Source: JAKFYM01 sp964416595
GTDB lineage: Bacteria; Bdellovibrionota; UBA1018; CAIPTA01
Assembly: GCA_964416595.1 (NCBI GenBank)
Contig: CAYQES010000002.1
Coordinates: forward strand, 62,001 to 126,000
Reading direction: 5' to 3'
DNA length: 64,000 nt
In this document: piece by piece, positions 1 to 9,192 of the stretch
Layout: every line of letters begins with the position of its first letter
Position numbering within the stretch: the first letter of the stretch is position 1
Notes under the pieces: model-generated
What the model was told of the DNA's origin: nothing
Database searches by the model: none
Seen by the model: only the letters and a program-made list of their open reading frames with translations
Translations under genes and position numbers: made by a program

Positions 1-1632
1 TAGTACTTGGGATACGCCCACGTTTCCTTTCGGAGAAGAGCAAAGCACGATGGCGGCATCTCCTTTATCACTTCGATAGTTACAACCAAGACTCAACAAC
101 ACTTTAGCTTTGTTAGAATTGCTTGGCTTAAGATCGCCAGCATATTTAAAGCCCATTTCTGCCACGTTTAATTCATCAATAACTTTTTTCCTAATAATGG
201 CAAAAATGATGGTGGCAGCAGCTGTAAACACTAAGCCAACAAGGAATGAAAAGAAAAGTCTAGAGCCGGTGGGTAAGCTTTTTACTGGATAGGCATAGGA
301 TCGAGTAGGTAGCAGGGTCAAAATAGACTCATGGGTATTATTTTTAATTTCTGTTACTTCTATGCGCTTAGAAACATCTTCAAATAATTCTCTGGCAATC
401 CGCACATCCCTCTGGAAGTTATCTAGTAAGATCTGTTGGTCGGGGAGCATTTTCGAGCTTTGCTCAGCGGCTTTCATTCGTTTTTCAATCTGATCTAGCT
501 CGATCTCTTCTTTTTTGATTGTGTCTTGGAGTTCCACAATTTTTTTCGAAAGCTCCGCTTCATGGCCAACGCTAACCACATTGCGGCCACTCATATCGCC
601 GGCACTATTTAATATTTTTTCTACGTTAATAATTTTTTCGTCAATTTCTTTGATGCCGGGATTGTCTTCTGTATAGCCTTGAAATAGGAATTTTTTACGG
701 CGGTATTTTAGTTCAATTAGTTCTTGCTTGAATTTATCAAACACTTCAGTGGTGGTGTCTGAATTTTTCATGAAACTAGAAAAACGCTTTTTGTAAAATT
801 CTAAGAGGCGGCGATTGGAATTCAACTCGTCTATTTTGGCATTATAATCGGATTTTAAAGAATTGGCATTTTTCGAAACGGATTGTTTATCTGCTTCGTT
901 GGCCAATAAAGGATTTTCTCGATAAAATTCTCGTAAGGCTTCTTCTGAATCTACGAGGCGCTTTCGTAAATCTTCTTTTTGCTTGCGTAGGGCTAGCATT
1001 GAAGCGTCTACTTCTTTTTTGTAAAAAATATCGGAAGTTTTAATGTAACCCTCTGCTAAATATGCAGCTACTTTTTGGGCTGTTTCTGGTTGCAAGGCAT
1101 CTACTTGAATTTCGAATGCGCTCTCTGGATGATTGGCTTTTATTTCACTGATGGCTGAGAATAGTGCCAATAATTCTTGGCCAGATAGTGTGTTTATATC
1201 CACTTTACTTTTAAGATCCTGACTAATGCCAATGCGATTGAATAATAAAGAGAGGCGAAATTTTTCGCCAATGCCCCAAGCTAAATTTAATTGATTGTTC
1301 TCTGGGTCATTGGCCACAATTTTTTTCAATTCTTCTTCGAATTCTGTCATTTGCAGAAGTTTGATTTGACTGTCGATCAAGTCCTTTTTATTCATGGAAG
1401 CGAGCACAGAAATATCTTGGGATTTTGCAGCCTCAACAGCATTTACTTTAACCACAGCTTTGGAACGGTAACGTGGCGGCTCTGTGAAGGCGAAAACGAT
1501 GGATAGAAAGGAAAAAAGGAATGCGCCGGCGAAGCAGTGGCGCCAGTACATAGATAAAATAACTTTCGCTTGCGACCAAGTGATGGACGCGGCGTAAGTT
1601 AACCGAGTGTGAGAACGTCCCATCCTAGACAT
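1..1632 (-). CDS. Polysaccharide co-polymerase (Wzz/GumC/Wzc-like), partial
   Basis: This inner-membrane protein should set chain length or couple polymerisation to export of a surface polysaccharide. The reading frame is open from ATG 1632 to the left edge (544 codons), so the C-terminus is missing. It has a short cytoplasmic start, a first membrane segment near residues 36-53, a long Lys/Glu-rich periplasmic part that looks coiled coil, and a second membrane segment near 458-482. The last visible residues resemble the start of a cytoplasmic tyrosine-kinase domain, but the P-loop position reads SSPKGNVGVSQ, so the Walker A lysine appears to be valine. The start overlaps the end of the upstream polymerase gene by 8 bases and has GAGAGAG before it; ATG 1623 is an alternative. 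The topology and context make the family call solid; whether it is a kinase cannot be judged from the fragment. Confidence 0.8.
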   Translation of the reverse strand, partial: MSRMGRSHTRLTYAASITWSQAKVILSMYWRHCFAGAFLFSFLSIVFAFTEPPRYRSKAVVKVNAVEAAKSQDISVLASMNKKDLIDSQIKLLQMTEFEEELKKIVANDPENNQLNLAWGIGEKFRLSLLFNRIGISQDLKSKVDINTLSGQELLALFSAISEIKANHPESAFEIQVDALQPETAQKVAAYLAEGYIKTSDIFYKKEVDASMLALRKQKEDLRKRLVDSEEALREFYRENPLLANEADKQSVSKNANSLKSDYNAKIDELNSNRRLLEFYKKRFSSFMKNSDTTTEVFDKFKQELIELKYRRKKFLFQGYTEDNPGIKEIDEKIINVEKILNSAGDMSGRNVVSVGHEAELSKKIVELQDTIKKEEIELDQIEKRMKAAEQSSKMLPDQQILLDNFQRDVRIARELFEDVSKRIEVTEIKNNTHESILTLLPTRSYAYPVKSLPTGSRLFFSFLVGLVFTAAATIIFAIIRKKVIDELNVAEMGFKYAGDLKPSNSNKAKVLLSLGCNYRSDKGDAAIVLCSSPKGNVGVSQVL

Positions 1633-3112
1633 ATTCACTCTCTCTTAGGCCAATGGCCAAACTAACCCATAGGAAAGCACCTACGGGCATATATAAAATC
1701 CCTTCACTACCTAATCCACCAACGAGGATAATGATAGGTGTGATTCCGCATATCCAAAGCAGGCTCCTCCTCTTGGAAATTGCGCTTCGATATGATTTTC
1801 TCATAAGCGAGAATGAGAGCGAAAGGATTAGTGCAATCCAAGACAAAAGCCCAAAGATACCTAATTCCGTGAAAATAGCTCGGTACACGTTATCAGCGAA
1901 GGCCCACTCCTCACCGAAATAAGGATCTTTTTTAATCCGTGAATACCAAACTGCAGCGGCCGCTCCCACACGGGATAATCCAATTCCCAATGGATTAATA
2001 CCTGCCAGTTCGAAAATCTTAATAAGAGCGCCTTGGCGGGATTCTTTATATGTAGTGTGAACAAAAAGAGTTTGGAGCCGTTTTTCTAATCCTTCCGCTT
2101 TTTCATCCTCTAGGCCCGCGTGAGATAACATGCCTTCCATGGGTTTAATGGCTTCGAATTTTTCCAGATTCCAATACAAACCGATGATTAAACCAACTAA
2201 AAGTATCTTTGGTAAAACTTTCCGATTGGGCGCTAGGGCCGAAGCTAAAAAACTTAGTGCAAAAAGCACCATGGCGGCTCTCGTTTGGCAGAATATTAAT
2301 GTTGGAATGGCCAATACAAAAAAACTGAGCGCCAAAAGCTTTGCCTTTTTGGAACGATTCTCAGTGAGCGTTAGGTATGCAAAGGGAGTGCATAAAAACA
2401 CCCAAAGCGAAGGGGCTCCCGGTGCAGAGGTGGTACCAAACGGACGATATAGACTACCAACAAATTCTTCCCCTGCTAATTGCCGGTACTTAGGATGAAG
2501 GGTAAATATTTGTTCTGGAAAATATAGATATTCTGTACAAGCTAATATGCATTGCAAAAGTCCCAGGCTCACAATCAAAAGAAAAAAGGTCTTTCTATAG
2601 TTAGAGTGCAAATAATGATAGACGAGGAAAAAAAGAAAAATTCCCGAGAAATATACTTTAGTTCCCGCAATGGAGGGTAAGAGTCCGAGGCCGAAAGGAT
2701 TTAGGTACTGAATGAGTACTGAGCAGAAAAATAAGATAAAGAGCGCGATAAACGGAGTGTTGAACCAATCACGAATTTTTCTATTGGGATCGGCAATTAC
2801 TCTAGTGATAAGCGCCAAGAGGAAAAGATCTTGCCCCACGTGCACAACGGGGTGGTAATTAGACAGAATTTTTATCGCTCCATCAAAAAATAAATAAGGG
2901 AAAAAGAGCATGATGGAAACGGGTAGGGGGAAGGCGAAAGCAGCGATCAGGAAAAAAGAAAATCCTAATCCAATCGCGCTTATTTTGGATCCCACTAAGG
3001 GTAGAGACAAAATGGAAATTGCTAGGATAAACCACGATGTGGTTTTCGCAATGCTAGTAAGATTTGACTCCGTGGGGAGTACTTTTGTTTGTTCCATCAA
3101 ACAATTCCACAT
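1625..3112 (-). CDS. O-antigen ligase/polymerase family (Wzy_C) membrane protein
   Basis: A 495-residue protein with about ten to twelve hydrophobic segments, typical of O-antigen polymerases and ligases that join undecaprenyl-linked repeat units in the periplasm. The second half shows the family's usual features: a large periplasmic loop (roughly residues 300-400), a TRAAMVLF-type helix before it, and a GINPLGIGLSRVG stretch after it. The first in-frame ATG (3112) has no clear ribosome site; the ATG at 3097 (MEQTKVL) has a GGA nearby and is equally possible. It lies upstream of and overlaps the co-polymerase gene, so the two are probably co-transcribed, as expected for a Wzx/Wzy system. Sequence alone does not separate polymerase from ligase. 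Confidence 0.8.
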   Translation of the reverse strand: MWNCLMEQTKVLPTESNLTSIAKTTSWFILAISILSLPLVGSKISAIGLGFSFFLIAAFAFPLPVSIMLFFPYLFFDGAIKILSNYHPVVHVGQDLFLLALITRVIADPNRKIRDWFNTPFIALFILFFCSVLIQYLNPFGLGLLPSIAGTKVYFSGIFLFFLVYHYLHSNYRKTFFLLIVSLGLLQCILACTEYLYFPEQIFTLHPKYRQLAGEEFVGSLYRPFGTTSAPGAPSLWVFLCTPFAYLTLTENRSKKAKLLALSFFVLAIPTLIFCQTRAAMVLFALSFLASALAPNRKVLPKILLVGLIIGLYWNLEKFEAIKPMEGMLSHAGLEDEKAEGLEKRLQTLFVHTTYKESRQGALIKIFELAGINPLGIGLSRVGAAAAVWYSRIKKDPYFGEEWAFADNVYRAIFTELGIFGLLSWIALILSLSFSLMRKSYRSAISKRRSLLWICGITPIIILVGGLGSEGILYMPVGAFLWVSLAIGLRESEYV

Positions 3113-3158
3113 CCGTATGGTTCATTTTCTTATCGGGAAATTATGATTATATCTTAAT

Positions 3159-6100
3159 TTAAGCGGCTGGCAGAATGGCGCGACCCAATTCGTATACACT
3201 TTCTAAGGTAGAAATATCGGTATCGCGTAGGGCGGATTGTTTCTTTGCGTACACAATTAGCCCTATTTTGCGTCCTTTTTGAGGAACGGCTGTAAAAGTT
3301 GTCCAGCATTGTTTATGGCTCTTTAGAACTTCTGATAAATTCAAAAATGGACTGGGACCAGAAAGTGGAGAAATTCTACCGCCGGCGTGTACTGTGACAA
3401 TGCTCACATGCATATCGGGTAGTTGCTTTTGAATTTTTGTGGCCAAAAGATGTGCGGCTTGTAAAACTTTGTTTTCATGATTGCCGGCATCCATCATGGC
3501 CATTTTTAAAGCCAATTCTTCGCCCCTGCTACGACGCCGAGAAAGTTCTCCTGCGGAGTTTTGCATAAGGCTCTGAGCGATTTCTTCCGCCCTTGTGAGT
3601 TTGCGTTTTGGACCATTAGTGGAGGCGGCACTTTCCTCTGAGCTATCGAAAGCATCTCCAGTTTGCTTGGCATCCTCCGCGGAGAATTGCGCCAACGCCT
3701 CCGACAAAGAAGATAAATTTGGTATCGGCTGTACTTCTTCTGCTAGTGAAAAGAGTGGATCGGAAGCTGATTTTGTTTCATCAGCCGTGGCGGCGCCAGT
3801 TTGCTCTTTGGCAGCTAGTGTTTCTGCGGTCTCATTCGTTTCCAGATTGTTCACTAGTGATAATGGATTAGATTTTGGCTTTGATTGAGGTAAAGATTCT
3901 TGAGCTGCAGATGTTGTAGTTCGACCTACGCTTGCATCTTTATCCGTTTCCTCCACAGAAGTACGAAGATTCTTTTCTAGGGCCTCTTCAGATCCTTGTT
4001 GAACTAGCGCGCTGCCTTTTCCCAAGGGGCTTGTGTTTTGCAATGCTAGTGCATCAGATAAATGGTTACTTACCTGGTTGGCACCTTGATTCTCTTCACC
4101 AGGAGTCGAAGCCAAAGAATTTGCATTTTGGGGATCAATTTTCTCAATAAACGGATTTTTTTTCTTGCTAGCTTTTTCTTCTTCTAGTTCGGAAGACGTT
4201 TCCATGGAGGAATTGTTTTTTTGTCTTTTCTTTTTCTCAAACAGATCTTCTTCATCGAGTGCATTAATATCAGATAGGGTTTTTTCAAGATCGGAAAGAT
4301 TGGCGGCGGCATCTGTAGTATCTGAGGGCGCATTCTTGTTGATTCTATCCAAGAGCACCGACATATCGATTTTTTGGTCTTTATTTTTCTTTTTATCTGG
4401 AGTTGGATCTTCTTGTGAGCTTGCGGCTGATTTTGATTTTTTCTTTCCACTTGTAGTGGCTTGCAAGCTATCTTCCGCATTCTCGGCGAGCGCATTTTTT
4501 TTGCTTACGCTGCCTAAATCAGCGCTCTCTGATTCATTTTCCGAATCTCTAGTTTTACCGCTTAAGGCTTGAGTACTTACCTCTGATTCATTTCTATTGC
4601 CCTGCTTATTTTGTTTTGGCGTTTTTGTAGATTCTGCCAATTCAGCCAGAGCAGTTTTAAGCCTAGGTGAAATCGCTGGAGCCTTTCCCTTTCCTTTTTG
4701 CGCTCCAGGCTCCTCTTTTTTCGAGTGAATGAATTTTTTTAAAAAAATGGCGATAGGTTCCGGAAGTTCCGAAAGCTCGATAATTGCTTTTAGATCTCCA
4801 GCTTCAAAAACCCAGAACTTTCCTTCACTTTTGGGTTTACTATCTTTGAAGTACACCCAAAGAGGGAAAACCTCTTCTAGTTTGGATATGCCATTTTTCT
4901 CTAAATCCGCTGAGAAATAAAAGTAAAAAGAGGCAACTCCAATCCAACTGCCTTCATTTGGAGTTAATTCGGATTTTAATCGCTTAAATTGCGTAGATTC
5001 TTTGGTGGAGCGGTTTGCTGCCGCTTCAGCATTATTTTTTGCAGCCCAAGCTATATTTTCTTCAACGCCATCGCCTATTTTATTATTGAGGCCTTGTTTT
5101 TTCTTGTTGCTAGAGGTGTCGTTAATTTCAGAATGAGTATTTGTTTGCTCAAGCGGAAGATCCAATTTGGCCAATAGGGAATTGATATTTTGAGCATTGC
5201 TTTTTTCTGATTTATTTTTCTTTTTCTCTGGAATCCCTTCAGCTCCGGAGTCAGTGCTAGCGGATTCTAATTCCTCCGAAAATTCTTCAGGTTCCGCTTC
5301 GATTTGAGATGAGCCTTCTTCGCCCTCTGGCCCTGAGATTTCCGCCATGGGCTTTAAAGATTCAATGGTCGGGATAGTCCTTTTTTTAAGATCTTTTTTA
5401 TTTTTTTCTTTTTTAGCAATAGCTTCTACTAAGTCCGATTGTTTTCGAAGGTCTCTTTTTTGCAATGGCGTTTCAGTAAATGCATTTCGCTCTTTCTCTT
5501 TAGTGAGGGGATCGCTTGTGGAATCTTCAATTTTGTTACTGGCAGATTCTTTCCCCCCCTTTTCTTGGAGGGATTCTCCTTCTCGCTTTAATGCTTCTTG
5601 TAGATCTTTGGCTGCTTCCGGTTTAATAGATTGCGCTTTGGAGAGCATCTCTTTTAATGCTTTCATTCGCTCGCGAATTTTTTCCGGAGAGTCTGATTTA
5701 CGATCGGGGCGCTTTTCTAATGGATCTGTTGATTTTGTTTCTGTTGTTTCCTCTGATTCTTTTTTGGCGTCAAGGGGTTTGGCTGAGGATTTTTTTTGAG
5801 GTTTTTCCGGCGAAGATTTATTCTCTTCTAATTTATCTTCATATTTTTCTTTACCGTGTGCGTGTTCAACGGGTTTTCTTGGCTCTTTCTCTAGAACTTC
5901 TTTGGTTGCGGCCTTTTTTGCTTGGGCGCGGGTGGTCTCTTTTCCCTGATCTTCTTTGGCCTGGGCTTCGGTCTTATTTTTTTGTTCTAAAGAAGCTCCA
6001 GCTAATTTTTCTTTTTCATTTTTTGGAGCATGTTCTTTGTTTACTTCTTTTGAAGAATCAGATGGATTTTTTTCGACTTCCTTTGCATTCAGAGATAAAT

Positions 6101-7043
6101 TTTTCCTCTCCCTCTTCTCTAGGGGATCTTTTTGATTTCCGGTGTTATCGGTATCTTCTGTGTTTTTTAAGTTTTCGCCAGCAGCAGTTTTGGCTGCTTT
6201 TTCATCCTCTTTTTCTGAGCTGATTTTCCCTAGAGCCTGTGGTGGTGCTTTAGCCACCTTTTCTTTAGATTTTTGTTCATCCTCTGTGGCGTTGTTAAAT
6301 TCAGATTTGTGTTCAGAAAAAGGCTTCTTTTCTTTTTCTTTTTTTTCTTTCTCTACTGATTGAGCGGATATGGCAGTGTTATTTTCTGAGATTTTTTCCG
6401 TATTTTTTTTCTGCCAATTATCTCTACCGGCTTCATTGGCCCCTGAAACTTTATTTTCTGATGGATTCGCAGAAGGTTTGTTCTGATTGAGAACGAACTT
6501 CTCTTTAGTGGGGATGCCCTTTTTTTGCGAGAATCGTATAGAATCGGAATCTTTATTTTTATTGTCCTCTTCAGAGTCAGCCTTAAAGGAGTGGCGTTCT
6601 TCTTGTTTGATTCTGATCTCTATTTGTTTTCTAATTACATCGAGGGCTTTGATTTGTAATAGAAGCTTAAACATCAAGGTACGAGTGGGAATGGGTTCAT
6701 TCACCACTACAGATACCCTGAGTTTTTCTAACATTTTTGTTAATCGATCTGTGGCTAATTTGTTTATAGCGATTAACTTAATTTCTTTTGAGTCTAATTT
6801 ATCTGAAATGCTTTTTATGAAGGCAAGAGCAGGAACTATTTGTTCCGATGTTTCGATAGAAAAAATAGCGATGCAAGGAGAGTGTGTGTGAATAAGTTGC
6901 GTGGCATCGGTCGCGGAATTCGTAGTGAGGATTTCTAATTCCGAAGGATTCTGCTTTCTGATAATGTCCACGGCCTGGTGGAAGGATTTACTTACCGGCT
7001 CAAGCACGATGAGGTAGTTTACCGGCTTTTCTTTGGTGGCCAT
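3159..7043 (-). CDS. Very long charged protein with a receiver-like N-terminus and a GAF-like C-terminus
   Basis: A 1294-residue protein of unknown function. Residues about 8-130 have the alternating strand/helix pattern of a response-regulator receiver, but no aspartate stands at the expected end of strand 3 (CIAIFSIETSEQ) and the strand-5 lysine position reads NEP, so it is probably not phosphorylated. Residues about 150-680 are extremely rich in Lys, Glu and Ser and must be mostly disordered. A compact hydrophobic island lies near 684-774 (WIGVASFYFYF to FLKKFIH). More charged linker follows, and a folded C-terminal domain (about 1150-1290) resembles a GAF domain. No signal peptide or membrane segment is visible. 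It lies between polysaccharide genes on the same strand, 46 bases before the polymerase, which suggests a regulatory or scaffold role; that role is inference. Confidence 0.75.
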   Translation of the reverse strand: MATKEKPVNYLIVLEPVSKSFHQAVDIIRKQNPSELEILTTNSATDATQLIHTHSPCIAIFSIETSEQIVPALAFIKSISDKLDSKEIKLIAINKLATDRLTKMLEKLRVSVVVNEPIPTRTLMFKLLLQIKALDVIRKQIEIRIKQEERHSFKADSEEDNKNKDSDSIRFSQKKGIPTKEKFVLNQNKPSANPSENKVSGANEAGRDNWQKKNTEKISENNTAISAQSVEKEKKEKEKKPFSEHKSEFNNATEDEQKSKEKVAKAPPQALGKISSEKEDEKAAKTAAGENLKNTEDTDNTGNQKDPLEKRERKNLSLNAKEVEKNPSDSSKEVNKEHAPKNEKEKLAGASLEQKNKTEAQAKEDQGKETTRAQAKKAATKEVLEKEPRKPVEHAHGKEKYEDKLEENKSSPEKPQKKSSAKPLDAKKESEETTETKSTDPLEKRPDRKSDSPEKIRERMKALKEMLSKAQSIKPEAAKDLQEALKREGESLQEKGGKESASNKIEDSTSDPLTKEKERNAFTETPLQKRDLRKQSDLVEAIAKKEKNKKDLKKRTIPTIESLKPMAEISGPEGEEGSSQIEAEPEEFSEELESASTDSGAEGIPEKKKNKSEKSNAQNINSLLAKLDLPLEQTNTHSEINDTSSNKKKQGLNNKIGDGVEENIAWAAKNNAEAAANRSTKESTQFKRLKSELTPNEGSWIGVASFYFYFSADLEKNGISKLEEVFPLWVYFKDSKPKSEGKFWVFEAGDLKAIIELSELPEPIAIFLKKFIHSKKEEPGAQKGKGKAPAISPRLKTALAELAESTKTPKQNKQGNRNESEVSTQALSGKTRDSENESESADLGSVSKKNALAENAEDSLQATTSGKKKSKSAASSQEDPTPDKKKNKDQKIDMSVLLDRINKNAPSDTTDAAANLSDLEKTLSDINALDEEDLFEKKKRQKNNSSMETSSELEEEKASKKKNPFIEKIDPQNANSLASTPGEENQGANQVSNHLSDALALQNTSPLGKGSALVQQGSEEALEKNLRTSVEETDKDASVGRTTTSAAQESLPQSKPKSNPLSLVNNLETNETAETLAAKEQTGAATADETKSASDPLFSLAEEVQPIPNLSSLSEALAQFSAEDAKQTGDAFDSSEESAASTNGPKRKLTRAEEIAQSLMQNSAGELSRRRSRGEELALKMAMMDAGNHENKVLQAAHLLATKIQKQLPDMHVSIVTVHAGGRISPLSGPSPFLNLSEVLKSHKQCWTTFTAVPQKGRKIGLIVYAKKQSALRDTDISTLESVYELGRAILPAA

Positions 7044-7079
7044 TATGAAATATCGGATTTTTCTTGTGAAATTTTAAGG

Positions 7080-7436
7080 TTAGCTGGGCTTGTTTGCGGG
7101 ATTTTCCTGCACGGGTTGGCTCAAATAACGCCCAATCCACACACCTAGGAGTGTGATCAATACATCCTTAACCGGCTCCAGGTATTCTTGGTTTTTCAAA
7201 ATTGCGGGAAAATCATAGGCCTCTTTCAAAAGCTCCAGGGCTAGTATGAATAAATAAACGCGCCGAGCTGACCACTGTTTTGTTGTCAACCAATAGCCGA
7301 GGATTGCGCCTATAAGTAAGTGGGCGGGAATATCTAGGCTAATGCCTAAGAGTTTTGTGTTGCCTATCCAAGCGAAGGCAGAGCGTAAGTGGGCATTGAT
7401 CTCTAGCAAAAGCTCCATTAAGGCAACATTCGGCAT
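7080..7436 (-). CDS. Small membrane protein, VanZ-like pattern
   Basis: A 118-residue protein with three hydrophobic stretches. The segment DIPAHLLIGAILGYWL followed by ELLKEAYDF and VKDVLITLLGVWIG follows the spacing of VanZ-type proteins (a His in an early helix, Glu at the end of a middle helix, Asp before the last glycine-rich helix). The similarity is weak and the function of the family outside glycopeptide resistance is unclear. It lies 26 bases after the FkbM methyltransferase gene and 36 bases before the long charged protein, all on the minus strand, so it is likely part of the same transcript. Confidence 0.6.
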   Translation of the reverse strand: MPNVALMELLLEINAHLRSAFAWIGNTKLLGISLDIPAHLLIGAILGYWLTTKQWSARRVYLFILALELLKEAYDFPAILKNQEYLEPVKDVLITLLGVWIGRYLSQPVQENPANKPS

Positions 7437-7462
7437 AATGGTGCTGTAGCTGAAGGTTCATT

Positions 7463-8272
7463 TTAGCTAGGCCTATTTTCCCGAAACCCCTTAGCGCGCA
7501 TAATGCCCAACTCTTGTTCCGTGGGGAAAGAAAAATATTCAACCTCACTGTAATATCGTCGAAAAAGTTCAAGTAGCTGATCGCGGCTGCCAGGCCGATA
7601 GGCCTCATGGTATTCAATAGAAATACGCTCGATTTTTTTAAAGGTGTTTTCGTTCGCTTTACTAAAAATTTCTACTTCAGCGCCTTCTACATCCATCTTT
7701 AATAATTGAATTTTTTCTCCGTTTTCGCCGCAGAGCTTGATGGCATCGTCGAGAGTAATTGTGGGGACGCTTTCTGTTTCAGCCTTGGTAGAGTTTGCTA
7801 TCATGGCATCGCCTGCGAAGGTGGGTAATTGCAGTTGTAGCTGTGATTTAGCATCATAAATGGCGTATGGAAATATTTTTACGTTTTCAAATTTATTAAT
7901 ATCTAAGTTTTTTTTCAATCTTTCACGGGTTTTTGCAGCAGGTTCAAAGCAGTACACATTCGCTTCAGCCGCATGGCTTTTTAGATAACACGTAAAAAAA
8001 CCAATATTGGCCCCGCAATCTATGATTTTATCACCGGCCTTAGGGGTGTAAAAATTGTCGTTTGTATAGCAGCGATCAATAAAAATCTCTTTGAATAATG
8101 ACCAAGCATCATCCATTGCGTTATGTTCTAGCTTTACGCCATTTCTTAAGCTAAAGGCCGGCAACAACTTTTTACTTCTATAGGCTGACCAAATTTCTTG
8201 CCAGTTATCAAAGTGGAAAAACATTTTTGTTAGAGTTTTAAGTGCGCGAACTTTTGCAAAAATTTTTTTCAT
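7463..8272 (-). CDS. FkbM family methyltransferase
   Basis: This 269-residue protein should transfer a methyl group from S-adenosylmethionine to a hydroxyl, probably on a sugar of the polysaccharide made by the surrounding genes. The SAM-binding motif IIDCGANIGFFTCYL lies near residues 80-95, an acidic FEPA motif follows strand 2, and LLKMDVEGAEVEIF is the diagnostic FkbM motif near residues 190-205. Its ATG shares four bases (ATGA) with the stop of the upstream glycosyltransferase, a sign of translational coupling. The substrate cannot be read from the sequence. Confidence 0.88.
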   Translation of the reverse strand: MKKIFAKVRALKTLTKMFFHFDNWQEIWSAYRSKKLLPAFSLRNGVKLEHNAMDDAWSLFKEIFIDRCYTNDNFYTPKAGDKIIDCGANIGFFTCYLKSHAAEANVYCFEPAAKTRERLKKNLDINKFENVKIFPYAIYDAKSQLQLQLPTFAGDAMIANSTKAETESVPTITLDDAIKLCGENGEKIQLLKMDVEGAEVEIFSKANENTFKKIERISIEYHEAYRPGSRDQLLELFRRYYSEVEYFSFPTEQELGIMRAKGFRENRPS

Positions 8273-9192
8273 CGGGGCCTCATTTCTTCCATAAAATTTG
8301 TGCTGTTTAGTAAGTTGAACATGCCCTCTGCGTATAGCAGGGGCCGAAAGAAGCCTGGGTAATGCTTACAAACAGCACCATCTACTATGCCTTTATTGGT
8401 ACTTACCATATAAGTGTTAGGCAATAACTCTACGCCGCTTATTGTGGCACTTAAGGCATGGATTGTTTGTTCGGTGACCCAACGATTGGCGAATAATTCT
8501 TCATCTTTTAGCCAGTTTTCAACGAGGTTGAAGTTCAAGGAGTTTTTTCGAATCAAAGATAATCCACTATTGATTTTAGGCGGTGGCCGAATGCCAAATT
8601 TATTTTCTAGGGAGTTTTCGCTTAAACTATATGCGTACTGCATATCTTCGTTAAATAAATTTTTTGTGTAAGTAGAGATTAATTCCATGGGCTTCTGAAA
8701 AAAAACAATATCTGAATCAATAGAAATGATTTCTTCTTCATTGCCGAGCATGAAAAAATCAAATAGCTTTAAGCTCGCTATATTTACCTTTCTATACTCT
8801 AGGCATCGCAAAAATCCGCTTCGCCGTAAATCATTTTGAACGATTTTATCGGCTTCGCTTTTTTCCCAGATCCTCGCATTGGGAAAATGGCGCAATATTT
8901 TTCTTCGTTGGTGCTCTTCCAGGCCACCATCATGAATATGCAGTGGATAGTTTTTTCCAGAGAAAAAATAAAAGCTCTTTAAAGCCCAAAGCGCATTTAT
9001 CCAATCTCTTCTCCATGTGAGAATGTGTACTGATCGAGTTCCGATTTGCTCTGTGATAATGGGCTTAGTATTTAGTATTTTATTTTGAATTCGTGAACGT
9101 TTCCAGGCGGATACTATCCCCTCCCTGCGGAGCTCTTGAATTTTCTGCCACCACATTTTGTTGCGCAGGGTAGAGCGAAAGGCAGTGATCAT
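8269..9192 (-). CDS. Glycosyltransferase with DXD motif (GT8-like nucleotide-diphospho-sugar transferase)
   Basis: A 307-residue cytoplasmic protein. After a basic N-terminal region it has a GT-A type core: a strand-rich segment (SVHILTWRRDWINALWALKSFYFF), a helix around residues 110-150, then EEIISIDSDIVFF, where DSD is the metal- and nucleotide-sugar-binding DXD motif. The later NSGLSLIRKNS is typical of GT8-like enzymes. It overlaps its neighbours by four bases at both ends, inside a tight minus-strand operon (GT9, this gene, FkbM). Donor and acceptor sugars are unknown. Confidence 0.75.
   Translation of the reverse strand: MITAFRSTLRNKMWWQKIQELRREGIVSAWKRSRIQNKILNTKPIITEQIGTRSVHILTWRRDWINALWALKSFYFFSGKNYPLHIHDGGLEEHQRRKILRHFPNARIWEKSEADKIVQNDLRRSGFLRCLEYRKVNIASLKLFDFFMLGNEEEIISIDSDIVFFQKPMELISTYTKNLFNEDMQYAYSLSENSLENKFGIRPPPKINSGLSLIRKNSLNFNLVENWLKDEELFANRWVTEQTIHALSATISGVELLPNTYMVSTNKGIVDGAVCKHYPGFFRPLLYAEGMFNLLNSTNFMEEMRPR

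Noticed and set aside
3595..6891. Several long plus-strand open frames opposite the long charged protein
   Set aside because: They are antisense shadows of a K/E/S-rich coding sequence, which is low in antisense stop codons; they lack ribosome sites and sensible composition.
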